64,000 nucleotides of DNA from Neolewinella antarctica (GCF_011927835.1 NZ_JAATJH010000005.1:62001-126000), one strand, 5' to 3'. Shown: positions 16,784-25,735, counted from the stretch's first letter. Numbers and translations are program-made. The notes: a model not told the origin generated them from the letters alone.

Positions 16784-17207
16784 AAAGAGGAAAGAACAAA
16801 GAGTAAGGATGTGGGAGCTTACCACTACAGCCGTCTTTACTCTATTCTCCTCAAGTGCGAAGCACGATCTATATTCTTTGAAGCGGAGTATAGAGGAAAG
16901 AACAAAGAGAAAGGACGTGGGAGCTTACCGCCGCAGCCGTCCTTACACTATTCTCCTCAAGTGCGCAGCATGATCTATACTCTTTCCTAAGGAATAAAGA
17001 GGTAAGATTAAAGAATAAGGACGTCGGAGCCTGCCGCCGCAACCGTCCTTATTCTATACTCCTCAAGTGCGCAGCACGATCTATACTCTTTCCTAGGGAA
17101 CAAAGAGGTAAGATTAAAGAATAAGGACGTCGGAGCCCGCCGCCGCAGCCGTCCTTACACTATTCTCCTCAAGTGCGCAGCACGATCTATACTCTTTCCT
17201 CCCTCTT
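16784..17207. repeat. Four tandem copies of a 106-bp repeat
   Basis: Copies begin at 16784, 16890, 16996 and 17102 with AAAGAGG(A/T)AAGA-like sequence; every step is 106 bp. Each contains a possible hairpin (for example AATAAGGACG with CGTCCTTA-type arms) and the conserved block CTCAAGTGCGCAGCACGATC. Copies 3 and 4 are almost identical; copy 1 is the most diverged. The array ends 2 nt before the ATG of the patatin gene, so it forms all of its upstream region. Confidence 0.9.
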
Positions 17208-17209
17208 CC

Positions 17210-19498
17210 ATGCAGCGATACTATCTACGTTACCTTAGCCCAATGCAAGCCTCCCCGCGCAGCTTCCTCCGCTCCTTCCCCGTTCAGCTCCTGCTGCTGC
17301 ACGCGCGGCGGCACTTTATGCTGCTGCTGGTGTGGGCGCTGTTCGTACTGATGATGTCCGGTTACCTGGGTCGAAACCTCGGTTTGCAGTACCTCTTTCT
17401 CGACCCGGAGTACCTCAACGTGACGGGCTTTTGGTCTTTCCTGATCATCGGCCTGGCCTACGGTTACTTCGTTATGAGTTGGAATTTAAGTACCTACTTA
17501 CTTCTGGGTGGCTACTTTAACTTTCTGGCGAGTCTTTCGCGGCCCTTCTTCAAGTTCTGCATCAACAACGCGCTGCTGCCGCTGGGGATTTTGCTGCTTT
17601 ATTGCCTTCAAATCGGCCGTTTTTTTCGCCTCGAAAATAATTATCTGGCGCTCGGGGAGGCACTGACCGGCCTGTTGTTGGGGCTCACCATCAGCCTTTT
17701 TATTTACGCCCTGTACTTCAATCTCACGAACCGCGACATCAGCTACTACCGGCCCAAATTCCGCGACCCGCCGCCGAACATGGGCCCGTCCCGCACGTAC
17801 AAAAGCACCGCGGGCCGTCGCCCCTACCGCACCCGCGGCCTCGGCCCGAAACTCAGCGGTCTCTACGACAACCCCTACCGGGTCGAAACGTACGTCAACG
17901 AGAAGCTTAAGTCGAAGCTCGTCCGCTCCGTAGCCCACTACGAAAGTTCGCTGCTGCAGGGCATCTTTCGGCAGAATCACACGAACGCCCTGCTATTGCA
18001 GGTTGGGACGATCGTGCTGCTGGCCGTCCTCGGCATCCTGATCGACCGGCCCGTGTTTCAAATTCCCGCCGGCGCTAGTTTTCTGATCCTTTTCAGCCTG
18101 GTCGTCTCCATCATCGGGGCCATCAGCTACTGGTTTTCGGAGTGGCGGGTGACGCTGCTAATTCTGTTCGCCGTCGGCGTTAATGCCCTCACGAGCAGTG
18201 CGTGGTTAGCCATCGATAACCAAGCTTACGGGCTCGACTACGACGCCCCGCCGGCCGCGTATTCCCTCGCCCGCATTAACGGTCTTTACGGCAGCCAAAA
18301 GCTGACGGACGACATCGCGGCCACTACGGAAATCCTGAACAACTGGAAAGCCAACCAACCCGATGCCAAGCCGCCCTTCATCGTCGTGTGTGCCTCCGGC
18401 GGGGGGCTGACGGCGGCGCTCTGGACGACCCACGTCGCCCAGACGCTCGACCGCTGTAGCGAGGGCGCTTTCCTGCGCGGCACGGCCCTCATGACCGGTG
18501 CTTCCGGCGGCCAGATCGGGCTGGCGGCCCTGCGGGAAGCTTACCTGAGCGATCCTGATTTCCGCGAACGGGAAGCCGACCGGATCGACCGAATCAGCCG
18601 CGACTTGCTCAACCCCATCGCCTTTTCCATCGTCAGCAACGACTTATTCCTTCCCTTCGCCAGGGTCGACGTTATGGGCCGCCCCTACCGCCGCGACCGG
18701 GCCTACGGCTTCGAACGAGAACTCAACCTCAATACGGGCGGCCTCCTCGAAAAGCCGCTCGCCGCCTACCGGGAGCCGGAACGATTAGCGCAAATTCCAC
18801 TCATGTTCATCACGCCGAGCGTGGTAGATGATGGCCGGCGGATGGTCATTTCCCCGCAGGGTGTTTCCTACATGAGCGCGCCGCCACTGGCCATGCGGGG
18901 CGAGGTCGATTTGGAGCCAGACATGGTCGATTTCCGGTGGCTGCTCGCGGGTCAGGACGCCGACAACCTGAGCTTCCTTACGGCCCTGCGCATGAACGCG
19001 ACTTACCCCTACGTGCTACCGTTGGTCCGCCTGCCGACCGTGCCCGCAGTGCGTTTGATGGACGCCGGCTACCGGGATAATTACGGCATCGTTTCCGCCG
19101 CGCGGTTTTTGACGGTATTTCAGGATTGGATCCGGGAGAATACTTCTGGCGTCCACGTCGTCCAGATTAGTGCCTTTCGGGAGAACGAGCCGGCGGCGGA
19201 CGAGGGTGGGCGGCGTGGCGTGGTGGAATCTCTATTCAGTCCCGTTGGCGTGGCGGGTAATATTCTCGGGGTTCAGATCCTCGACCAGGAAGCCATTCTG
19301 GGGCAACTGACGGAAATCATCGGCCCCGACTTTTTTCATCTCCACCGCTTCAATTATCAACCGGCGCTGGACGACCCATTGCGGACTTCGGTATCGTTCC
19401 ACATGACGGAGCGGGAGCGGGTGCAGGTGCTGCGTGCGTTGGATTCGGATGAGATGAAATCTAAGCTAGACGAGGTGGTTCGGATTTTGGGGCGCTAA
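17210..19498 (+). CDS. Polytopic membrane protein with C-terminal patatin-like lipase domain
   Basis: 762 residues. The first 335 hold about seven transmembrane helices (near 36-54, 73-95, 115-135, 150-172, 260-280, 287-308, 313-333) with a basic Pro/Arg-rich loop at 183-215. The C-terminal half is a patatin-like hydrolase: VVCASGGGLTAALW (oxyanion loop), nucleophile S432 in TGASGGQIG, and D in RLMDAGYRDNYG completing the Ser-Asp dyad. It is probably a phospholipase or acylhydrolase working at the inner-membrane surface. The start may also be the ATG 33 nt later (MQASPRSF). The upstream DNA is a 106-bp tandem array. Confidence 0.8.
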   Translation: MQRYYLRYLSPMQASPRSFLRSFPVQLLLLHARRHFMLLLVWALFVLMMSGYLGRNLGLQYLFLDPEYLNVTGFWSFLIIGLAYGYFVMSWNLSTYLLLGGYFNFLASLSRPFFKFCINNALLPLGILLLYCLQIGRFFRLENNYLALGEALTGLLLGLTISLFIYALYFNLTNRDISYYRPKFRDPPPNMGPSRTYKSTAGRRPYRTRGLGPKLSGLYDNPYRVETYVNEKLKSKLVRSVAHYESSLLQGIFRQNHTNALLLQVGTIVLLAVLGILIDRPVFQIPAGASFLILFSLVVSIIGAISYWFSEWRVTLLILFAVGVNALTSSAWLAIDNQAYGLDYDAPPAAYSLARINGLYGSQKLTDDIAATTEILNNWKANQPDAKPPFIVVCASGGGLTAALWTTHVAQTLDRCSEGAFLRGTALMTGASGGQIGLAALREAYLSDPDFREREADRIDRISRDLLNPIAFSIVSNDLFLPFARVDVMGRPYRRDRAYGFERELNLNTGGLLEKPLAAYREPERLAQIPLMFITPSVVDDGRRMVISPQGVSYMSAPPLAMRGEVDLEPDMVDFRWLLAGQDADNLSFLTALRMNATYPYVLPLVRLPTVPAVRLMDAGYRDNYGIVSAARFLTVFQDWIRENTSGVHVVQISAFRENEPAADEGGRRGVVESLFSPVGVAGNILGVQILDQEAILGQLTEIIGPDFFHLHRFNYQPALDDPLRTSVSFHMTERERVQVLRALDSDEMKSKLDEVVRILGR

Positions 19499-19512
19499 CG
19501 CGGGTGCTGGGT

Positions 19513-19866
19513 TTGGCCCGGATGCAACGCGCGTTGGTCATGCCGTCGTTACGTTCGGCCCAGAGGCCCTCGGCCTAATAAACATGCCCCCTAGGTCGAG
19601 GGCCTCCAGGCCCGAAAGCAGTGCGCGCTGGTTATGCCGTCGTTACGTTCGGGCCAGAGGCCCTCAACCTAATGAAATATTGCCCCCTTAGGCCGAGGGC
19701 CTCCAGGCCCGAATGCAACACGCGTTAGTCAGCCCTACGTTACGTTCGGGCCGGAGGCCCTCGGCCTAGTAGAATACCGCCGCCCTAGGTCGAGAGCCTC
19801 CAGGCCCGAATGAAGCGTGTGTTGGGTAATTTTATGTTACGTTCGGGCCGGAGGCCCTCGGCCTAA
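19513..19866. repeat. Left REP array next to the RAYT
   Basis: Three complete inverted pairs (arms at 19553-19576/19592-19616, 19647-19671/19689-19713 and 19744-19768/19786-19810), then a single forward arm at 19841-19866 just before the RAYT gene, plus a decayed start near 19513. The consensus forward arm is TTCGGGCCGGAGGCCCTCGG followed by CCTA; the reverse arm is TAGGTCGAGGGCCTCCAGGC followed by CCGAA. Spacers of about 30 nt contain GCGCGTTGGTCATGCC-type sequence. Confidence 0.92.
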
Positions 19867-19896
19867 TAACTTTTTTAATTAAAGAACTACGGACAA

Positions 19897-20568
19897 ATGC
19901 CACGTTCCCAAAACGCGAAGCTACCTCACTTCGACATCAACACCGCCGTTCACATAGCCTACCGATTAGCGGGCAGCGTACCCGTAAAACAGTTGGAATA
20001 CCTGAATAAATCTAGGGCACTGAAAATAGAACGAGCCGTAGCCAACGCACTGCTTCGTCCACCAAAGATTTCGGGAGATTGGTTGCGCAGGGAAAAACAA
20101 GCCATCCACCAAAGGCACCACCTGGCGCTGGACAACTACCTGCACAATAATTCAAACGGACCATACCATTTGCAAGATACCAGAATAGCTGAGGAGGTGA
20201 TCGCCAGTTGGCGATTACTGCACGAGCGGAAAGAAATCTACTTGTACGTTGTATGCATCATGTCGAACCACGTTCACCTGATCGTGGATTGCCCGGTGGG
20301 CGTGGAGGCGGTGTCGATAAGTTCGGTAGTTCGAAAAGCGAAAGGGTATACCGCGAGGGTAGCCAATAAATTACTGGATAGAAAGGGAACGGCATTTTGG
20401 GCGCCGAATTACTTTGACACGAGTGTGCGTAGGGGACGGTTCTTGCGGGCCGTGTGGTACGTGCTGCACAATCCGGTGAAGGCTGGTTTGGTTGAACAGT
20501 GGGAAGACTGGCCTAATACTTGGTTGAACCCTGAATATGAGTTACTTTTCAGGAGTGAGTGCTTCTAG
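19897..20568 (+). CDS. REP-associated tyrosine transposase (RAYT, Y1/HUH family)
   Basis: 223 residues of the IS200-like/TnpA_REP family, single-strand DNA nucleases that bind and cut REP hairpins. The HUH motif is H125-V126-H127 in MSNHVHLIVD. The likely nucleophile is Y151 in RKAKGYTARVAN. The C-terminal FLRAVWYVLHNPVKAGLVE is the hallmark of RAYTs. The gene is bounded by a forward REP arm (19841-19866) and the matching reverse arm (20579-20602), as if it occupied the loop of one REP pair, with more REP pairs on both sides. The frame appears intact, so it may be active. Confidence 0.92.
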   Translation: MPRSQNAKLPHFDINTAVHIAYRLAGSVPVKQLEYLNKSRALKIERAVANALLRPPKISGDWLRREKQAIHQRHHLALDNYLHNNSNGPYHLQDTRIAEEVIASWRLLHERKEIYLYVVCIMSNHVHLIVDCPVGVEAVSISSVVRKAKGYTARVANKLLDRKGTAFWAPNYFDTSVRRGRFLRAVWYVLHNPVKAGLVEQWEDWPNTWLNPEYELLFRSECF

Positions 20569-20578
20569 TACTTCTCCA

Positions 20579-20870
20579 TAGGTCGAGGGCCTCTGGCCCG
20601 AATATAACGAGAGGAAGGGAGGGGTAACTAACACGCATCTCATTCGGGCCGGAGGCCCTCGGCCTAATAAAATAGTGCTTCTCCATAGGTCGAGGGCCTC
20701 TGGCCCGAATGTAACGAAAGGAAGGGGGGGGGAACTAGCACGCGTCTCATTCGGGCCGGAGGCCCTCGGCTTAGTAAAATATCACCCCTTAGGTTGAGGG
20801 CCTCCAGGCCCGAACGTAACGTGAGGTGGAATCAACGCGCGTCTCATTCGGGCCGGAGGCCCTCGGCCTA
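20579..20870. repeat. Right REP array between the RAYT and polA
   Basis: A reverse arm at 20579-20602 closes the RAYT pair. Two complete pairs follow (20642-20666/20686-20710 and 20749-20773/20790-20814), then a lone forward arm at 20846-20870. The spacers (AACGAGAGGAAGGGAGGGG-like, then CACGCGTCTCATTC) differ from those of the left array but resemble each other, which suggests local duplication. The last arm ends 14 nt before the polA -7 box. Confidence 0.92.
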
Positions 20871-20884
20871 CCCCCATCGTTTCT

Positions 20885-20892
20885 TACCTTTG
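20885..20892 (+). promoter_or_regulatory. -7 box TACCTTTG directly before polA
   Basis: An exact match to TAnnTTTG ends 4 nt before the polA ATG. If it is used, transcription would begin at or next to the start codon, giving a nearly leaderless mRNA. The matching -33 region would fall within the last REP arm. Confidence 0.45.
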
Positions 20893-20896
20893 GCGA

Positions 20897-23725
20897 ATGT
20901 CCGACACCACCGAAAAAAAGCTCTTCCTCCTCGACGGCCACGCCCTCGTTTACCGTGCCCACTTCGCCTTCATCAATCGACCGCTGATCAACTCTAAGGG
21001 GATCAACACGAGTGCGATGATGGGCTTTACGCGTACGCTGTGGGACTTGATGAAGAATCAAAACCCTACCCACCTGGCCGTCGTTTTCGATCCGGACGGG
21101 CCGACATTTCGGAACGAGCTTGCGGCGGATTATAAAGCCGGGCGGGAGGAGCAGCCGGAGGACATTGGGGTGGCGTTTCCGTACATCCACCAGATTCTGC
21201 AGGGGTTTAATATTCCCGTCATCATCATTCCCAACTTCGAGGCGGACGACGTGATCGGTACGCTAGCTAAGCAGGCCAGCAAGGAAGGGTACGAGGTGTA
21301 CATGGTCACGCCGGATAAGGACTACGGGCAGCTCGTGGAGGACAACATCTACATGTACAAGCCCAGCCGGATGGGCAACGGCATCGAGATTCTCGGGGTG
21401 GAGGAGATCAAGAAGAAGTGGGATATTCAGGAGCCGATCCAGGTAATCGACCTGCTGGCTTTGATGGGTGATAAGGTGGACAACATCCACGGCGTGCCCG
21501 GCATCGGCCCGAAGACGGCCGCGAAGTTCATCAACCTGTACGGCAGTGTGGAGGGTATTTACGAGCACATCGACGAGATTAAGGGCAAGAACCGAGAACG
21601 GCTCATCGAGCATAAGGCGCAGGCGGATTTGAGTAAGCTACTGGCGACGATTGACGTTAACGTCCCCGTCCAGTTCAGTGCCGAGGCGTACCACATCAAC
21701 GAATTCGACTATGAGCACCTGACGGACATTTTTCGCGACCTTGAATTCCGGACGATTGCCAACGAGATCCTCAATACGAACCCGGCCCTGGAGCAGAACG
21801 CACCGGTTTCTTCGCAGGGAGACCTCTTTGCACAACCCACTTCTAATGCACCCGCGTCCGCGCAAAAAGGCGGAAAACGGTTCAGCAAACCCGCCGCGCA
21901 CGCCATTGCCGACGACCACTTTGAGAACACGGAGCAGGATTACCACAAAGTCGAGACCAGCGAGGAGCGGGCAGGCCTAATTAAGAAACTTGGCGAGCAA
22001 AAAATTTATGCTTTTGATACTGAAACGACGAGCATCGACCCGACGCAGGCGCTGCTGGTCGGGATGAGCTTCAGTTGGGCCGCCGGGGAGGCGTACTACG
22101 TGCCCGTGCCGGAAGACCGCGCGGAATGTGAGGCAATCGTGGCTGAATTCGCGCCACTACTGGCTGACCCGAACACCGAAAAAGTAGGGCAAAACCTGAA
22201 GTACGACATGATCGTCCTCGAACGCTACGGCGCACCCGTCGGCGGCACGCTGCTGGATACGATGGTGATGCACTACCTCATCCACCCCGATAAGCGGCAC
22301 TCGATGGACCTGCTCAGCGAGGAATACCTGAACTACAAACCGATCCCGATCAAGGAGCTGATCGGTACCGGTAAGAAGCAACTGACGATGCGCGACGTGC
22401 CCGTCGACAAGGTTGTTGACTACGCCTGTGAAGACGCCGACATCACGATGCGCCTTTACTATGCGCTATGGCCGGAACTGGAGGAAGAAGGGCTCGTCGA
22501 GCTCTACAATACCATCGAAGCGCCATTGATTCCCGTGCTCGTCAACATCGAACTGGCCGGGGTTAATCTGGACGCGAAGTTCCTGGAGGACTACTCCGTA
22601 GTGCTGACCACACAGTTGAAAGACATCGAAAAAGAGATCTACGCGGAAGCCGGTAGCGAGTTCAACATCGGCTCCCCGAAGCAGATCGGTGAGATTCTTT
22701 TCGGACGGATGGAAATTCCTTACAAGGGTAGCAAAACCAAGACCGGACAGTTCAAAACCGACGAAGCTACTTTGCAGGATGTGGCCGTTGAGTTCCCAAT
22801 CGTCAAGAAGATATTGAAGTACCGCAGCCTGTCGAAACTGCTCGGTACGTACGTGGACGCGCTGCCGTTGCTGGTTAACCCCGAAACCGGCCGGATTCAT
22901 TCCAGCTTCAACCAGACCATCGCCGCGACGGGCCGCCTGTCGAGTTCCAACCCTAACCTTCAGAACATCCCGATGCGGACGCCGGAGGGGGCGGAAATCC
23001 GTAAAGCCTTTGTGCCGCAGGATGAGGACCACGTACTTTTAGCGTCGGATTATTCACAGATTGAATTACGTTTGGTCGCCGCTTTGAGTGGAGATGAAGG
23101 AATGGTAAATGCCTTCAACGAAGGCCGCGACATTCATACCGCCACCGCCGCGATCGTCTTCGATGTTCCCTTCGAGGAAGTCGACCGCACGCAACGGAAC
23201 CAGGCCAAAACGATCAACTTCGCCATTCTTTATGGCGCGGGTAGTCAGCGCTTGATGCAGGAGTTGGAGATTAGCCGCCAGGAAGCTAGTGACCTGATCA
23301 AAAACTACTACGAACGCTTTGCCGGTTTGCGAGAGTTCATGAAAACTTCCGTCGAAACAGCGAAGGAAGAAGGCTACGCGATGACCCTGCTGGGCCGCAA
23401 GCGTACCCTACGTGACATTAACAGCCGCAGTTCCATGTCCCGCGCGCTGTCGGAACGAATGGCGATGAACACCCCGATCCAGGGCACGGCCGCCGACATG
23501 ATCAAGATTGCGATGATTCGGATCGACAAAGCCCTACGGGAGGGCAAGTTTAAGACGCGAATGATCCTGCAGGTGCACGATGAATTGGTATTCGATACGC
23601 CGAAGACCGAGGTGGACCAGGTGAAGCCGATGATCGAGCGGTTGATGCGGGAGGCGATTCCTAATTTATCGGTGCCGATTGTGGTGGAGACTGATTTGGG
23701 GGGGAATTGGCTGGAGGCGCATTAA
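20897..23725 (+). CDS. polA: DNA polymerase I
   Basis: 942 residues, replication and repair polymerase. The 5'-3' exonuclease/flap domain covers about 1-295 (LLDGHALVYRAHFAF, FEADDVIGTLA, TPDKDYGQLV, GVPGIGPKTA). After a low-complexity linker (300-350) comes a 3'-5' exonuclease domain with FDTETTS (D374, E376), so proofreading looks intact. The polymerase domain has motif A DYSQIELR (D718), the O-helix region RNQAKTINFAILYGAG, and motif C QVHDELVF. It stands alone; its promoter abuts the REP array and its 3' end runs into a GGTCTGT microsatellite. Confidence 0.97.
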   Translation: MSDTTEKKLFLLDGHALVYRAHFAFINRPLINSKGINTSAMMGFTRTLWDLMKNQNPTHLAVVFDPDGPTFRNELAADYKAGREEQPEDIGVAFPYIHQILQGFNIPVIIIPNFEADDVIGTLAKQASKEGYEVYMVTPDKDYGQLVEDNIYMYKPSRMGNGIEILGVEEIKKKWDIQEPIQVIDLLALMGDKVDNIHGVPGIGPKTAAKFINLYGSVEGIYEHIDEIKGKNRERLIEHKAQADLSKLLATIDVNVPVQFSAEAYHINEFDYEHLTDIFRDLEFRTIANEILNTNPALEQNAPVSSQGDLFAQPTSNAPASAQKGGKRFSKPAAHAIADDHFENTEQDYHKVETSEERAGLIKKLGEQKIYAFDTETTSIDPTQALLVGMSFSWAAGEAYYVPVPEDRAECEAIVAEFAPLLADPNTEKVGQNLKYDMIVLERYGAPVGGTLLDTMVMHYLIHPDKRHSMDLLSEEYLNYKPIPIKELIGTGKKQLTMRDVPVDKVVDYACEDADITMRLYYALWPELEEEGLVELYNTIEAPLIPVLVNIELAGVNLDAKFLEDYSVVLTTQLKDIEKEIYAEAGSEFNIGSPKQIGEILFGRMEIPYKGSKTKTGQFKTDEATLQDVAVEFPIVKKILKYRSLSKLLGTYVDALPLLVNPETGRIHSSFNQTIAATGRLSSSNPNLQNIPMRTPEGAEIRKAFVPQDEDHVLLASDYSQIELRLVAALSGDEGMVNAFNEGRDIHTATAAIVFDVPFEEVDRTQRNQAKTINFAILYGAGSQRLMQELEISRQEASDLIKNYYERFAGLREFMKTSVETAKEEGYAMTLLGRKRTLRDINSRSSMSRALSERMAMNTPIQGTAADMIKIAMIRIDKALREGKFKTRMILQVHDELVFDTPKTEVDQVKPMIERLMREAIPNLSVPIVVETDLGGNWLEAH

Positions 23726-23728
23726 ATG

Positions 23729-23797
23729 GGTCTGTGGTCTGTGGTCTGTGGTCTGTGGTCTGTGGTCTGTGGTCTGTGGTCTGTGGTCTGTGGTCTT
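23729..23797. repeat. GGTCTGT tandem repeat
   Basis: About ten head-to-tail copies of the 7-mer GGTCTGT, starting 3 nt after the polA stop codon. This is the purest tandem form of the family seen elsewhere as hairpins. The copy number is likely to vary between strains. Confidence 0.9.
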
Positions 23798-23888
23798 TAC
23801 ATCGAACGTGTTCTTTCGTCGGGGAAAGCTTATGGGTTATGTAAGTTAAATCTAATGAACTAGCTCCGTAGTCCCTACGCAAAGAGTA

Positions 23889-24368
23889 ATGATCATCGGG
23901 TGTTGCGGGGCTGGAAAATCAACTTTTGCAAAAAGGCTGAGTGGCTTTGCCAAACTTGAGGTCGTGCATTTAGACCACCACTGTTGGCAACGCGGTTGGC
24001 GGGAACCGGATAAATTAGCGTGGGACGATGTAGTTAGGAATCTAGCGAATAAGGCCAGTTAGATTATGGATGGAAATTATGGTGGCAGTTTGGACGTAAG
24101 ACTGGTAAAGGCGGATACCATCATTTACCTGAATTACCCAACGGTAGTCTGTTTGTGGAGAATAACCAAAAGAACTTTTAGGTATTTCGGGAAGACACGG
24201 CCCGGTATACCGAAGGGCTACAAAGAGAGGTTTGATTTAAATTTCTTTCATTACGTAGCTACGAACAACTCGGAAAGAAGAGAAAGCTCATTGAACAAAT
24301 TAAGTGGTTTGGCGGAGAAGAAAGAGATAATAACAATTAGAAACGATGAGGAAGTTGATTTTTTTTGA
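23889..24368 (+). pseudogene. P-loop kinase-like (topology-modulation type) gene with in-frame stop
   Basis: A frame of 159 sense and stop codons reads MIIGCCGAGKSTFAKRLSGF (Walker A GCCGAGKS), then HLDHHCWQRGW, and is broken at codon 58 by TAG (24060-24062). It resumes in the same frame as IMDGNYGGSLDVRLVKADT, IIYLNYPTVVCLWRITKR and TRPGIPKGYKERFD. These blocks match the FlaR/topology-modulation family of small AAA-like kinases, where the broken position is normally Trp, so TGG to TAG is the likely change. The rest is undamaged, which suggests a recent mutation, or a sequencing error. Confidence 0.8.
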
Positions 24369-24469
24369 TAGATTTAAGTCGATATAAGGATCACACCAAA
24401 TTTTAGTATCATTTTAGTAGTAAGAAATCACCTAGCTAATTCATATCTCCGTAAACACCTAACTGAAAC

Positions 24470-25009
24470 ATGAGACAAATTTTCTTGCTACTCTTCACCT
24501 TACTGTTGAGTGCGCCCGCTCACGCAGCCCTATCCATTGCAGCAACCCCTCCGGTAGCGTCAGTATCCGCACCGCAGATGTTTTCAAGCAAAGACTTTAG
24601 TGCACAATCCGCAGCGACTAATCTCGGTCGCAAGTTGAGGTTTACGGAACGGTTGGGCTTAGCGGTTGCCCGTGGAAAAATGAAAAGAGCCAAACGCCGT
24701 GCCGCAAAAAGTGGAACCGACAAGGCTCCTGCCGATAATTTTGCTTTGGCAAGTTTCGGCGCCGGCATCCTTGCAGTTTTACTATTTGCCATCCTGTTGC
24801 CTCAACTCAGTGCGCTTATTGTTGCGGCACTTCTGGGCATTTCAGCTTCCGCATTTGGTTTTGTTGCTCTGCTTAGATTTAGGCGTAACCGGCGGTTGCG
24901 TACTGGTAAAGGATTTGCTATTGCCGGACTCGTGCTGGGCGGGCTATTTACTGTGTTGATGGTTGTATTCCTAATTGCCATCGCGGTAGACCCGAACAGA
25001 GCGGGTTGA
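24470..25009 (+). CDS. Small secreted-N-terminus membrane protein, DUF4190-like
   Basis: 179 residues: a signal peptide (1-19, ending APAHA), a basic segment (about 50-85, KMKRAKRRAAKSG), and three hydrophobic helices (about 93-112, 115-136, 150-172). The pattern of GFAIAGLVLGG before the last helix is typical of DUF4190-type small membrane proteins of Bacteroidota. Its function is unknown. It is monocistronic, between the broken kinase gene and a decayed hairpin element. Confidence 0.7.
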   Translation: MRQIFLLLFTLLLSAPAHAALSIAATPPVASVSAPQMFSSKDFSAQSAATNLGRKLRFTERLGLAVARGKMKRAKRRAAKSGTDKAPADNFALASFGAGILAVLLFAILLPQLSALIVAALLGISASAFGFVALLRFRRNRRLRTGKGFAIAGLVLGGLFTVLMVVFLIAIAVDPNRAG

Positions 25010-25105
25010 ATGAAAAGCTCTGCCAAAGACACTGCACCATTGCTGGGACGCAGTATAATTTTTATCGTTTCCTTGTTAGATCGAAAGTTTGCTAAACTTC
25101 AATGA

Positions 25106-25232
25106 CTGATTTTACGCAGATTTCTTAGCACGAAAAAGGTGCTTTCGTGATTTGCCTCGCAGTATTGCAGGCGCTATGTTTTGGCTTCGCAGTACTTCGT
25201 GCTCTGTGGTAGCACCCGTTTACGCAAGGTCA
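25106..25232. repeat. Decayed hairpin element with CTGATTTTACGCAG end
   Basis: The left end CTGATTTTACGCAG (25106-25119) and the right end GTTTACGCAAGGTCAC (25218-25232) are imperfect inverted copies of the ends of the elements at 25.8 and 27.6 kb. The interior (GCACGAAAAAGGTGCTTTCGTG) has its own short hairpin and has lost most of the CACAAA sequence. No protein is encoded between 25010 and 25417. Confidence 0.6.
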
Positions 25233-25417
25233 CTTCGTTAGTTAGCTTTCATGCTGAAAATCCTGTCCATTAAATCAGCAACCCGATGCGTTCCCGTACC
25301 ATCGAGAACGGCAGCTTACCTAACCACCACCGTTATGTCCGCCCCAAAACACTTAAACCCGGCAACACCTACACCCTTTTATCAATACCGTGGTTACCCA
25401 GCAAACCCCCGCCGACA

Positions 25418-25735
25418 ATGCCCCGCAAAGGCAAAAACTACACCGAACGCATGACCGGCCCGCGCGGCGAATGCGAACTCTGCCACCGGACCCAACCGCT
25501 CACCGAGCACCACCTCATCCCCCGCGCCGTGCACGGTAAGAAGTTCTTCCAGAAGCGGTTCACGAAGGAGGAGATGACGCACCGGCGCATCAGTATTTGC
25601 CGTAAGTGCCACAAGGGAATACACCGGCTGATCCCCGACGAAAAGACGTTGGCTCGGGAATACAATACCAAGGAGTTGTTACTGGCCGAAGAACGGGTCG
25701 CCAAGCACGTAGCCTGGGTGGCTCGGCAGAAGTGA
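25418..25735 (+). CDS. HNH-type endonuclease-like protein
   Basis: 105 residues with a zinc-ribbon HNH core. C19 and C22 (CELC) form the first knuckle, H31/H32 in TEHHLIP give the catalytic His, and C61, C64 and H65/H69 (CRKCHKGIH) give the second knuckle and the final H. Such stand-alone small HNH proteins occur widely outside phages; their targets are mostly unknown. ATG 25418 is chosen since MPRKGKNYTERMTG starts just before the domain; an upstream in-frame ATG at 25286 would add 44 residues lacking family character. Confidence 0.8.
   Translation: MPRKGKNYTERMTGPRGECELCHRTQPLTEHHLIPRAVHGKKFFQKRFTKEEMTHRRISICRKCHKGIHRLIPDEKTLAREYNTKELLLAEERVAKHVAWVARQK

Noticed and set aside
16784-17207. 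CRISPR or satellite array
   Set aside because: Unit length is 106 bp with conserved whole units, so there is no repeat-spacer alternation.
19513-20870. CRISPR array
   Set aside because: Units are inverted pairs with spacers that are themselves repeated, there are no unique spacers, and a RAYT gene rather than cas genes is present.
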